Assembly: GCA_001986395.2 (NCBI GenBank)
Contig: MQVO02000042.1
Location: forward strand, 1-64,000
DNA length: 64,000 nt
Source: Irpex lacteus
Taxonomy: Eukaryota > Basidiomycota > Agaricomycetes > Polyporales > Irpicaceae
Direction: 5' to 3'
A program made the position numbers and the translations under genes. Below are positions 1 to 10,167 of the stretch, in pieces. How positions within the stretch are numbered: the stretch's first letter is position 1; each line of letters starts with the position of its first letter. The notes below the pieces were generated by a model. The model was not told where the DNA came from and made no database searches. It was given only the letters and a program-made list of their open reading frames with translations.

Positions 1-1189
1 CCGACGGGTGTGCTCTGAGGTGATCACTGTGAATATTGAAGCGATAGTGAAGGCAACATACTACTCACATATGCTCTACGAGTCCCAAAACGTCGACCCT
101 TCAACGCGCACCACCCAAGGAGAAAAACCCTGTCCCCTAAATCCGTTGTCGTTTATGGTAAAGAGACTCAATAGTCTGCTGGGAAAACATCGTTAAGGAC
201 TCGTCAATCGGGGAAGCTACGAGACCAGTATCGACAACACAACTCACGAGTCAATCGATGCTTGATTCCAGATGGTCTGGAGCCATCGTAAGTCTGCTGA
301 GTTCAGATGCAGAGACTCAAAGGGCGACGACGATAGCATGGAGTGGTAGTGTAGAGGAGTCGCGACTGGTGAACATTGAACGGGACATGCGTTCGTTCTG
401 CGCAGGCGTAACAGTTATCTCGCGCGATCTGCATCCATTTAGCTAGAGTCTGTGATACGAGGTGATGTGCCGTCGATGGGTATGGCCATGGGGCAAGGCA
501 GAGGGGATCAGGAGCCATTGTGGATGATGGTCGTGGTCGTTGCGGTGTGGGATGCGATCGAGCAGAGGGCGCTCAGATCAGGATGATGACGTCCGAGTCG
601 AATCCCGCGTCTTGACTCTCGAATCTCGATGCTCGATGCGTTCGAAGATGCTGATTGTATGCCTTAAGTATTTAATTGCAGACTACCGTACCGATCGAGT
701 TTATTGCTTATTTACCATGCAGCGAGTTTCGGGGATTGTCGTAGTGGACAACAACAATGTTTGCGTCTCTAAACGCTATTGTAAGTATCATGTACTAAGT
801 AGTAGAGACCGACATGGACTGGTAGCATCATCTAATGCGACTTAAATCATAGGATAATGAATTCCCATCGTCTATCGTCCTGCGACGTAGTATGAGCTCG
901 CACAGCGATGTCCATGCATCTATCCTGTCCGGACTGCGCCGAATAACTCCTTCGGTGTATTATCTTATCTGCTTGGGAACAACGGTCATTACACCGCGCC
1001 GGATCCACACAAAGCGATAACAGGCTGTACGATAAGAAGATTCAGTGACTCGACGGATTGCGTCACGACGCCAGACAGCGTGACCATAGGCGGGTTGCCC
1101 GAGGGTTGGTAGGAGGGCGATAGGCGTAGATGAGACAGAGAGCCACGATTAGAGGCTGCCTCTGTGGGGGGCTCGCGTTTGTACGTCCT

Positions 1190-1395
1190 TTGACTATATG
1201 GTGTTCTGATATGGTGCCTTCCGCGCGAATCTTTCTCGTAAGCGGAGCGATGTTCGTTCGTAGAGTAGAGGTTGAGATTTATTGGCTTGCTACCTGTGAA
1301 TTGAAGTACGTGTGAGGGAACTAGACCTATTTGCGAGATAACGTCGTACTCACGGATCGCAGACACAACTCACTCGTGTCCGAAGCTAACCTGAA
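1190..1395. repeat. Diverged duplicate block, copy 1
   Basis: This segment resembles 2375-2560 by eye. Both carry a shared core reading GCGATGTTCGT followed by a similar TTGGCT..CT.TCTG stretch, and both then have a GTCGTACTCACGG element about 100 bp later. On the minus strand that element reads as an exon ending at GTGAGTACGAC, a normal splice donor. The pair is most simply two decayed copies of one intron-containing gene on the minus strand. The family could not be recognised. Confidence 0.45.
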
Positions 1396-2374
1396 GTATC
1401 CGCTACTGTCCAGTGAGGACGCCCCCATCGAACAGTACGCTGCTTCTCGTTTGCGAGAGCCGTGAAGGTCGTAGTGGCCGTTCTGGTGATGCAGGATCAT
1501 GATTGCCGCCCCCGACCGACGTGAACCATTATGTAGAGTATGGCCACCTCAAGGTATTACGGATATACATATATACCTCGGACACCCGTGTCGATCTCAT
1601 CGCATACACCTTAGACCGACCCCCGTCATGATTATCCGTCAGGACATAAAGGTCTGTATTGTTGCGGTGTGATCGAGAAGGGGCATTGAGTCTGCTAGTC
1701 GTGTGCCAGTGAGGGATTTAACAAAACGAAGAATATTGAGTGACTTACCCGGATATCATCTGCGTCGTCCGTCCAACAAAACACGGCCATCATCACCTAA
1801 CTCAGAGTTTTCGACGCATCTGAGCCAAGTGTTGCGTTGAACGAGACCGATTCTATCCACTGAGCCTCAAAGTGAGCTATAGTGACGGCGTTGAGGGGAG
1901 ATTGTCCAAGATTGACGCAACGACCAGTCAGCCACGCCGGAATGACAGCGCGATGCTGTTCAGAGTAGACAACGTGAGCGGCAAGGTCTCGGAGAGAGCA
2001 AGGCATACTCACCTGTGCCCCCTCACCTCATCAACGAGACGTCTACCGTGCCAGACCAAGCACCCAGTCGGAGGTTCGGTTGAGTATCTTCAAGTTGAAT
2101 GCAGCACCAGTCCACTGCCAACTACAATTTTGAGATTGAGGTCATCGGGCGTGTCACAGATACCGGATGATTGCAAGCAAGTAGAGCGAGGTGAGGTGGT
2201 TGCACAAGAATGGGAGGACGAGAAAGGAGGACAGAGGGTCTTGTGTGGGGTATCCGCGACCGATGTGATTGTAGGTGGACGAGGGAGCGATCCGAAAATA
2301 GATGCAGCCTCGCAAAGTAGAACGAGGGCCCCCACCTGTACGGCCCTTGGCTCTCGCCAGTGAAATAGTAGCTC

Positions 2375-2560
2375 CCGCCCGTATCACTCTCGTAGATAAA
2401 AGCGATGTTCGTCCGTAGGGTAAAGCTTTGTTGGCTCACTATCTGGAAGATGAGCTACGCGTGAGCAGTCCAAATCTGTTTGAAAATTAACGTCGTACTC
2501 ACGGGCTCGCAGCCACCGATCACTCGCGTACGAAACGAAGCATCTGCTATAGAGTGCTTA
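2375..2560. repeat. Diverged duplicate block, copy 2
   Basis: Partner of 1190-1395. Minus-strand translation of the exon-like part gives a short open stretch containing SQQSFTLRTN, and the other copy gives SQ*ISTSTLRTN with a stop, so at least one copy is disabled. The GTGAGTACGACGTTA donor is preserved in both. The product is unknown. Confidence 0.45.
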
Positions 2561-5309
2561 AAACGGCCACATCAGACGGTAGACTTCTTCCTAGAGCTGC
2601 TACACGGAGAGAATAGTGTGCGTGCGATGGGCCTTGAATGGATACGATGGGGACTGCATATTTGAAGCCCTGAGATAGAAGACTCTCGTGGGAGTGGCGT
2701 CGCGTTCACACACGTTCGCAGAGACAAGAGTCACGTTTGGGCAAGAGGTAATCTTGACGGTCGGCTTCCCGAAGAGAGTTGCTCAAGCGTGCTTGCGTGA
2801 ACTCTGACTGCCCTGCCTAGACACTAAAAAGGATTATCAGTGCTAGAATCCTTGAGCGACGTTGCAAATAAACGCACCCGCATACATACGTATCGTCATC
2901 GTAATACCCCTTGATTCGACTACATACATATATATAGTAGTGCTCTTCTGCTAAACGATGTCGAGGGTCCGTCGGGTCCAAACGCCTCGTACCACCCTCA
3001 AGCGATTGAGAAAGGTCGTAGAGTGCACGCCGGCGTAGACGGTGGCTCGAAGAGCCCGAGCGTAGGTCGACATCGTCTAGTCTGGGCCGTACGGTGTGGA
3101 ACGCACAAGGTGGTTAAATCAAGAAACGAGGCTGCGTGATCTTCTATCGACGGTGCACGATTCTCGCCCACCACTTTCCTGAGACAAGGAAGCCGTCAGG
3201 AATCAATCAGAACGAGCAGACCCAGTCGACTCACCAGGAATGCGAGGGACCCCTTGCGTTATGCTTCCAGCATTGCAAATTCGCTCATCTTGAGATACTA
3301 CCATCGCCCGAGGAGAGTCCGACGCGGCCTGGATAAGTAGCGAGACATGGGCGAAGCGTTGACGTTTGTGTGGTTGCCTCGTCCAGTGACCTCCGTCAAA
3401 AACAAGATAGTCGTATCGAAGGATTACGAGTGAGAAAAGTCGGATGAGGAGAAACATGGCCAGTCTTCGAAGACGAGTAGAGTGGAAGACTGGTGTGCTT
3501 GTCGAATGTGCAATGTCAGGATAATATTGCTATCGGATGCGTGGTACGGCTTGTACGGAGTGTTATCTTAATGGGTGCTGGGAAGTGACGCAAGGACTTC
3601 GAGGGAGGAAAAGGAGGGTTGAATTAGGGGCTGGTAGGTCACGCCAGAGACGGCTATTGGGAGGTAATTTGAAGTCAAGATGACCGACATATAAGCACTT
3701 TGCAGAGGGGCGAGTGTGAGCGACAAGGCCCAGGATTGAATGAGGCACACTCACCCACGTTGCCTTTCGTGTCGTCCGAACCTAACCGTGTATCCAGCCA
3801 TGAATTTCGTCAAGCATCTTGAACAACTTAGGAGCTCGAGCCACACCGGGTAGCGGCAAGACGATGGTCATGCTTGATCGCATAGTCTGCCTATCGAGCT
3901 TGGGTACCTATGTAGGAGAGCTGATATGGGTTGGAGCTGAGCGTGTCGATATTGCGAACACGAGGGACGGGATGATGGATTGAATATCTCGTCGCGTTGT
4001 TGGTACGTGCTGTGTTGATTGTGAACTCATGACATAGGACGTAGAGGCTGGGAATAGAAACTATGAGTCGTGAGACACGCTGCGGGGGGTGAGGTACGTA
4101 CCAAGCGAAGGCTTCAACGCCGCTTACACCCTACATTATCTGTCTCACGAGCATGTATCTTGTACAGAATAGGATGTTTAGCTACATCTTGTAAACGGAC
4201 CTGAGAGACTCACTATTCTACTGGCATTTACGCGTATACCTCTATCGCCAACACGTAGCCCTAGATCCTCGTTTAGGCTATCGCCTTGAAGGTACACGCA
4301 AGAGGCATCCCGAAGGAATGAGCTGTGCAGCGGGCTGGCTAGGACCTTACTGTCGAGGTCGTGGGATGGAGCGAACTGCTGCTGTCGAAGAAAAGCGGTT
4401 AGTCTATGGTAGCCACGTCGGTGAGTATACTACTGACACACTATCGTCCATGTGCATAGTAGTTGCAGACGGGGGTCGTAGTCGATGCAGAGGTCGTGGT
4501 GGTGGTGGTCGATGAGAGAGGTCGTCGGACTCCGGACCGAGCGTTCATTGGTATTGTACCTCGACGCGTCTCTTTGCTTACCACCATCGACCACTTCACT
4601 CACCATCTCCCTTGTAAGCTTCAGTATGTACAGACTCAAACCAGCGGCGAGCTCTGGACGTGGTGGACAAGTGTTTCCAACGCGCGTGAGCTGACCGTCA
4701 GGATCGTACGTACATCCACTGAGCGTGAATTCGACGCAAGCACTGGCACGGACCTATATGTACAGCAGAGCCATCGTAGCAGGAGACGACCTTGAATGTA
4801 CGAAGCGCATTATGCTCCTGGTCTATGGAACGAGCTAAGAGAGCTCGTCAGCCTCTCGACACACCACGCTCTTTTGCTCACTGGTCGCCTCATTCACCAC
4901 ACACACCGCAACTTGAACTAGTCCTTCCCTCCTCCAAGCACGTTAAAGTCACAACACGAATTAAAAGCACACGACGCAGTGGATGTATGCGAAGACGGGT
5001 GAGGTACGACACCAAAGGGAAGAGCATGGTATGTTTATCGAATCAATGGCACTCGACACTGACACTGAGGTCTCTTTGCCTATCTCTAGCCATCGAGGCT
5101 CGCATTGTAATGCAGCATCATCCATGTTAAATTTTCACAACTACAAACCCTGCATGTTGCACATACCTCACACATCCCATCGTCGACGCGTCGGCAACTG
5201 CTTTGTGCGTTCCGTTGAGGCCTGTATTCAATCATTCAAGCAATCGTCACTCGACTCCGGCGACGCGTAGGCCGTCAATGGACCATATCTCTCGTCGCAA
5301 GTTCTCGAC

Positions 5310-5401
5310 GAAGACGACGGCCGCGAAAGCGAGCTGAGATGAAGACGACGGCCGCAAAAGAGAGCTGAGACGTTGCGACGGCCGCTGACGCGAGCTGGGA
5401 C
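5310..5401. repeat. 31-bp imperfect tandem repeat, 3 copies
   Basis: Three head-to-tail units occupy 5310-5340, 5341-5371 and 5372-5401 (31, 31 and 30 bp). Each has a GACGGCCG core followed by a GAGCTG(A/G)GA end. Units 1 and 2 differ at only a few positions and unit 3 is more diverged. No gene is evident around it. This is probably a minisatellite. Confidence 0.8.
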
Positions 5402-6510
5402 GTCGGAGACCTGGAGGTCTCAGCTCGAGCGGGAAGTTAGCGTCAGGGAAAGCTGACCTGACTGCGAGTCGTATTACGACGCTCGACGGTTGAGGCATTC
5501 AGCGAAGAACTGATAACTGACGGTATCAAATCACGGTCGCTTTGCATTTTCATAGGGCGAGACACAGCGAACGTGTATCTTACATTCTCATAGTAGGGAG
5601 GGATACAGGTTCCAGGACAATACGACCGTTACAAGGTAAGTAGCCTTGGTACGTCTTCCATCTCTGCTAACGTTCCAGTCAATGTGAATCAAGGCATACC
5701 CACGCTAACCGATTCTTGCCTTCGTCAACAGTCCATTCAGGTTCTCGTGACTCGTGTTGCAAGTTTGACAGCGCGTGCGCCGCTCGCTACGTTTCCCGCA
5801 AGTCGAGCCGAGTCCATTGGCGTCGACGATAATATCCAAGATATATGCGAGCATACGGCTGTCGCGCGATTTCGAGTCCGTCGACTCGTCTTGGCGAGTC
5901 CCCGGATTGTCGAACGCGGCGACGCGTCTCACCCCCTTTGCCGTCGTTTTCTCAAAGCAGCCGCAGCAGGACAATAATTCCTGTGCTGTGTAAATTTGAG
6001 GGTAGCCTGTAGGTGCGACGAGCCAATGTCAGTGTCTAAGATCAACTAGGACGGCTGAGCTGCTCGTTCGCGCGGCACATAGGTGTGTTGACTCAGACTC
6101 AGTAAGGTATCTCGCAGCTAATACATATGTGCAGGTGTCAGGCTGAGAGACATGTAATCTATGTAGCTCAGTTTCGTGAATGCACAAGCAGTTTCATAAA
6201 TAATCTGTGGTCTCTTGTCTGAAGACTGAGCCCAGTCGCTGAGTCGCGTACAAGTACAAAGGTGAAACAGAATATGGAATCAGATATCAGATAACCGAAG
6301 CAGTCTGCCTTTCAGAACACTTCCAGAACAATATTCTTGACACTCATAACCTCTACTCCGCAGACTTCACCGTTGGCACCACCGCCTGTTCCTCATCATC
6401 CAGCAACCTCCTCATCTGCAAGGACACTGCCTGCCCCATTTCCGGCAGCAGGTCTACAAGTTCAAGTCAGTCTCAGATTGGTTTGGAAGATTTTTCTCAT
6501 GGTGAGTGGC

Positions 6511-9500
6511 TTACCCTTGACCAGATTCTGAACTCTCTCCTGTTTGTGTGTTGTCATGAGGCACCATGATTCCCAATGTCGCAGGTGCACCACTTGCAGA
6601 TGTCTCAAGTTTGTTTGCCTTTTCATTTGGAGCCTGATGGGAATATAAGAAGGTGCGAGAGGTAGGTCACATCACATACCTGTGAGATCTCATCCTGAGT
6701 GTGAATAGGTGTACTAGCCAGTGCAACAATGCTACCACTGACACTTGGTGCAGCTCCATCATTGGTCTGAGTGTAGAGTGTTTCTGCCTCTGTCATGGCC
6801 GCCTGGGTGTCCAAAGAATGAGTCAGTTCAGTAATGTTAAGGAACAAATAAGCACAACTTGTACCTTTGTTTCTGTAATTTCCTCAAGTCCCACACTCCT
6901 GTCATCTCCAACTGCCAAGTCCACCAACCCCTCTCTATTCCTGTCAATCTCCATAATCCCATCTCTTGAAGAGTTCTCCTGATCAGAGCCACCAACTCCA
7001 GAGCTAGGTATTGAAATGTCTTTCCCCTTGTTGTCACATTGGACTCCAACTTCAGAGTCCTCTGCATGCTTGTCTCCTTGTCTTCTTTCCTCTAGTTCTT
7101 GGAGACGCCACAGCTCATCATCATCTTGTCTGACAATAAGCTTGCCAAGAGTTTCCACAAGTTCATCTGCAAAGATGGAGCCATCTGCATGGAAATTGAC
7201 TTTCCAAACCTCATACCAACTTCTCCATCGCTGTTCATAGCTCATGAGATCAAGGCAAGCCTTAGCCAGCTCTGAAGCTCTACCAATTTTTTCATGATCT
7301 TCCTGAGATAATGTCTTGCTATGAGTTCCTCCTCTGCTCTGTTCAGTTTGTTCAGCAGAAGATAGAGACTGGATCTGAGATATGATAGGAACAAATAGTT
7401 CCCTGCACTTCTCTACTCCCGCTGTCTTTGCTTGAAGAAGAAGCAGAAGATAGATTATGTGGTAGCAGAGTTTGAGAGACTGAGTCAAGTCTTTTGAGCA
7501 TCTTGAGAGCTGGTCTGTGATGACTGAGGATAGAAGGTCCAAGTCTTGGAGTTCCAGTGGTTCTGTGAGTTATAGATGAGCTATATGCAAGATCAACTAG
7601 TGATTTCACGTAAACTTACGAGGAAGGTCATAAGAATATCTGACAACCTGTTTTATAATTTCCTGATCATATTTCCCTTCCCAAGCATCATCTGCAGACA
7701 TCCAACAAGTGATTATCATATCAGCAGACAATGTGCTCTTCATAGCAAAGGCAATCAGCTGTTGAAAACTAGCATTTGCGGACCAGCTGATTGGAGGCCG
7801 AGTTCGAATCAAACGTGAACTGCAGGCAAGAATGTTTCCTAGCCTATCTTGTGAGTCCTTGTCTTGGAGGTTGAGATGTTTAAGTGCAGCTGTGACAACT
7901 GTGCATAGATATTTCACACATGCATCTTGAAACTCCTGTGGTGCATCTGCAGGCCAGATCCATGAGTTCCAATCAAAGGGTTCATCAGGTCTTTGCTGCA
8001 GCTTGGCAAGCGCTGACTGGATAGCTTCAAAGAAAGTTGGGCCATCATACAAAGTTCTCTTTGGCTTTGCAAGCTTCCAGATCCTGGTCAAAGCAGTGAG
8101 CAGTGTTGTTCCATTTTGCCAAACATTCTTCTTGCCACTGGAAGTTGTGAGCAATAGAACATCCTGAATTATGGCGCTGCCCACTGTTTCATCAAAGCAG
8201 CTTCTGATAGATGATAGTGTGTCTGAGGAAAGCTTAGGCTCTTGGTCAGAAGCAAAGATGGACAGCACAAGAGTCAATCCATATATCGAGGTAAATGGAT
8301 GCTGGTCTGTTTGAGTTGCAGTGGTGAAATCAAGTCTTCCAGATGAATGATAATATTCTGTACCATTGACATGATCTGCAATGATATTGGACACAGCACT
8401 TCTTGCCTGTGGTCTCAAGGACCCAAGAGGAGTAAAGCCATCAAATGGCCACTCAGGCAAAACACGCTCAGCCACAGGAAGTGTGGGAAGACGGTGGGAA
8501 AGGACTTCAAGGATAAATGTGACTATCTCCTTGTATGGAGGTTTGGGGTGAATGTACTGCAGGGCCTCTCGAAAGGTTGTCTCCAGCATATCATCATTAG
8601 CTTGGATGGCATCCACAGACTTGAGAATCTCAACATCAGATGAGACTTCCTTGACCAGCTGCTCCTCACTTGGAAGTGCCTGCAGTCTCAGCAAACAGCT
8701 GTTGTAGAGCTTAGCCAGGCGGGCATGCCATAGCTTAGTGGAGAAGCAGGAGTGGGCTATGATCCACCACTTCTTCCATTGCTTAGAAAAAAAGGAGGAC
8801 ATGATGATCCACCAGGCTTTCCACTGACAGCATTGAGAGAAGATGATGAGAAGTATAAGTATAACAACTCTTCCAACACCCTGGCGAAAAGCATTCCATA
8901 TGCCATAGATTGTGAGCAGAGGCAATCTCACTGCTGACTGGGCAGCTTGGCAAAGGTTACGCCAGTAGATGGTAAGGACAGGCTTCCTTGGGGAGACATG
9001 GGTTGGAATATCTGAGTTCTCATCTTCATTCTCTCTGTTTACATTAGGTATCTCTACAGTCTGAAGGTGTCCAGCAAGAGAGGATAATCTGCGATGCAGA
9101 TGTGCTATGCCAGTCTTGAGAAGAGTAGTGCGATAAGGGCAGCGGGGAAGGAAAATGGGAAGAGCTGTAGCACCAAAGAAGAATAGTGCCCAGCCAACCA
9201 CTAGTGGCAGAGTGGTATGCCCCACACTCTCATGGACAGAGGATGTGAAGTAGCACAGTCCAACAAAGAAGAGGCCAAGTGAGAGCTGAAGTAGGAGCGG
9301 AAGGCATGCAACAATCTCATAAACCATCCATGCCCGGAGCTGGGGCTCACGGAAGTGGCGGATGCGGAGACGGGCTTGAGGAGAGGGGACATTGACAGCA
9401 AGGAACTCCCTCAGCCACTGCTTGACAAGCATCCCAAAGGAGGCAGTCATGAGGCTGAGGATGAGGCTGGAGAACCAGAGGACATTGACTCGGATGTCCT

Positions 9501-9920
9501 CAGGGGAGGCTTGGAAGGGAGGAGGGGAGATGGGAAGGGAAGTGGTGGAGATGAGCTTGCCATCAGTGAAGTTGTAGCTGGAAGTCTGCATGGCAATGCG
9601 CTCAAGGTTGTAGTTCATGAGAGCCATTGGGGAGGATTGGAGATTGGGATAGGCAGCAACCAGGAAAGCGGATAGGATAGCAGAGAATAAACCAGCCTGG
9701 AAGCATAGAATGTCAGCGGAAAGCATGTTGCGAGAGGCGGAGGTGTACTTACGAAAACCAAGAGGGTATCAACATCATCCTTGTAGTTTTGAACCTTTTC
9801 TTCATCAAACTCACGGACATCCTTCGACATGGCAGCCCAACCGGTGGACTGGCCTGGGTAAGATGTGACCCTCACATCACGGACAGCCTCCGCGCCGGGA
9901 GGGGTCTGATCTGTGGACAT
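6511..9920 (-). CDS. DUF6535 domain membrane protein A
   Basis: Five-exon model: 9753-9920, 7620-9696, 6865-7562, 6680-6802, 6511-6633, all joined in frame to about 1062 residues. The first exon ends in VDTLLVF and the second opens with AGLFSAILSAF, the signature joint of the basidiomycete DUF6535 domain. That domain follows with about four hydrophobic segments (AGLFSAILSAF; VLWFSSLILSL; LLLQLSLGLFFVGLC; LPLVVGWALFFF) and the conserved LVKQWLREFLAV loop and RLRIRHFREPQ motif. The long C-terminal part is predicted cytosolic and ends in an acidic, Gln/Ser-rich tail. Function is unknown; it is probably an integral membrane protein. The gene body is very poor in CpG compared with the other three copies in the window, and a TCGGCTC array starts 3 bp upstream of the ATG. 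The start is chosen because it is the first ATG in the exon that carries the conserved pre-domain segment. Confidence 0.85.
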
Positions 9921-9922
9921 CC

Positions 9923-10167
9923 TCGGCTCTCAGGAACACACAGTCGGCTCAGTGCGTAGAATCGGCTCACACGTGCGCAGTCGGCTCAGTCGGCTCACTA
10001 GATGCACACTCGGCTCAGGTGCAGGTCGGCTCAAAATACACACTCGGCTCAGTGTGCGAAGTCGGCTCTGGCAACGGAATCCAGGTATCGGCACAAAGGG
10101 GAAGACTCCTGGTATCGGCTCTATGTCCAACGTCCACGGAGTCGGCTCTACAGCCAGCGTTCGGCTC
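9923..10167. repeat. TCGGCTC heptamer array, 12 exact copies
   Basis: Exact TCGGCTC occurs at 9923, 9944, 9962, 9981, 9990, 10010, 10026, 10044, 10062, 10115, 10142 and 10161 (first base of each), with one variant TCGGCAC at 10088. All copies have the same orientation and the spacers vary between 2 and 46 bp. The array lies immediately upstream of the DUF6535-A start codon, so on the mRNA strand it reads GAGCCGA. The copies fall in all three frames and the minus-strand frame through the array has a stop at its end, so coding is unlikely. Likely roles are a cluster of transcription-factor sites or a repeated element of the 5' leader. Confidence 0.85.

Larger units (their letters stand above)
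1..6510. other. Gene-poor stretch with old duplications
   Basis: No intact gene could be supported in this stretch. Open frames are short (at most about 160 codons), lack recognisable motifs and do not join through convincing splice sites. Several GTGAGT-like donors on the minus strand (for example near 1340-1355, 2495-2502 and 3745-3755) suggest decayed intron-containing genes. A diverged duplicated block and a 31-bp tandem repeat are listed separately. CpG is common up to about 6.2 kb and then drops sharply as the DUF6535-A gene is approached. Confidence 0.5.

Noticed and set aside
9923..10167. Possible CRISPR-like array
   Set aside because: The repeat is only 7 bp with irregular spacers in a eukaryotic genome, and there are no cas genes.
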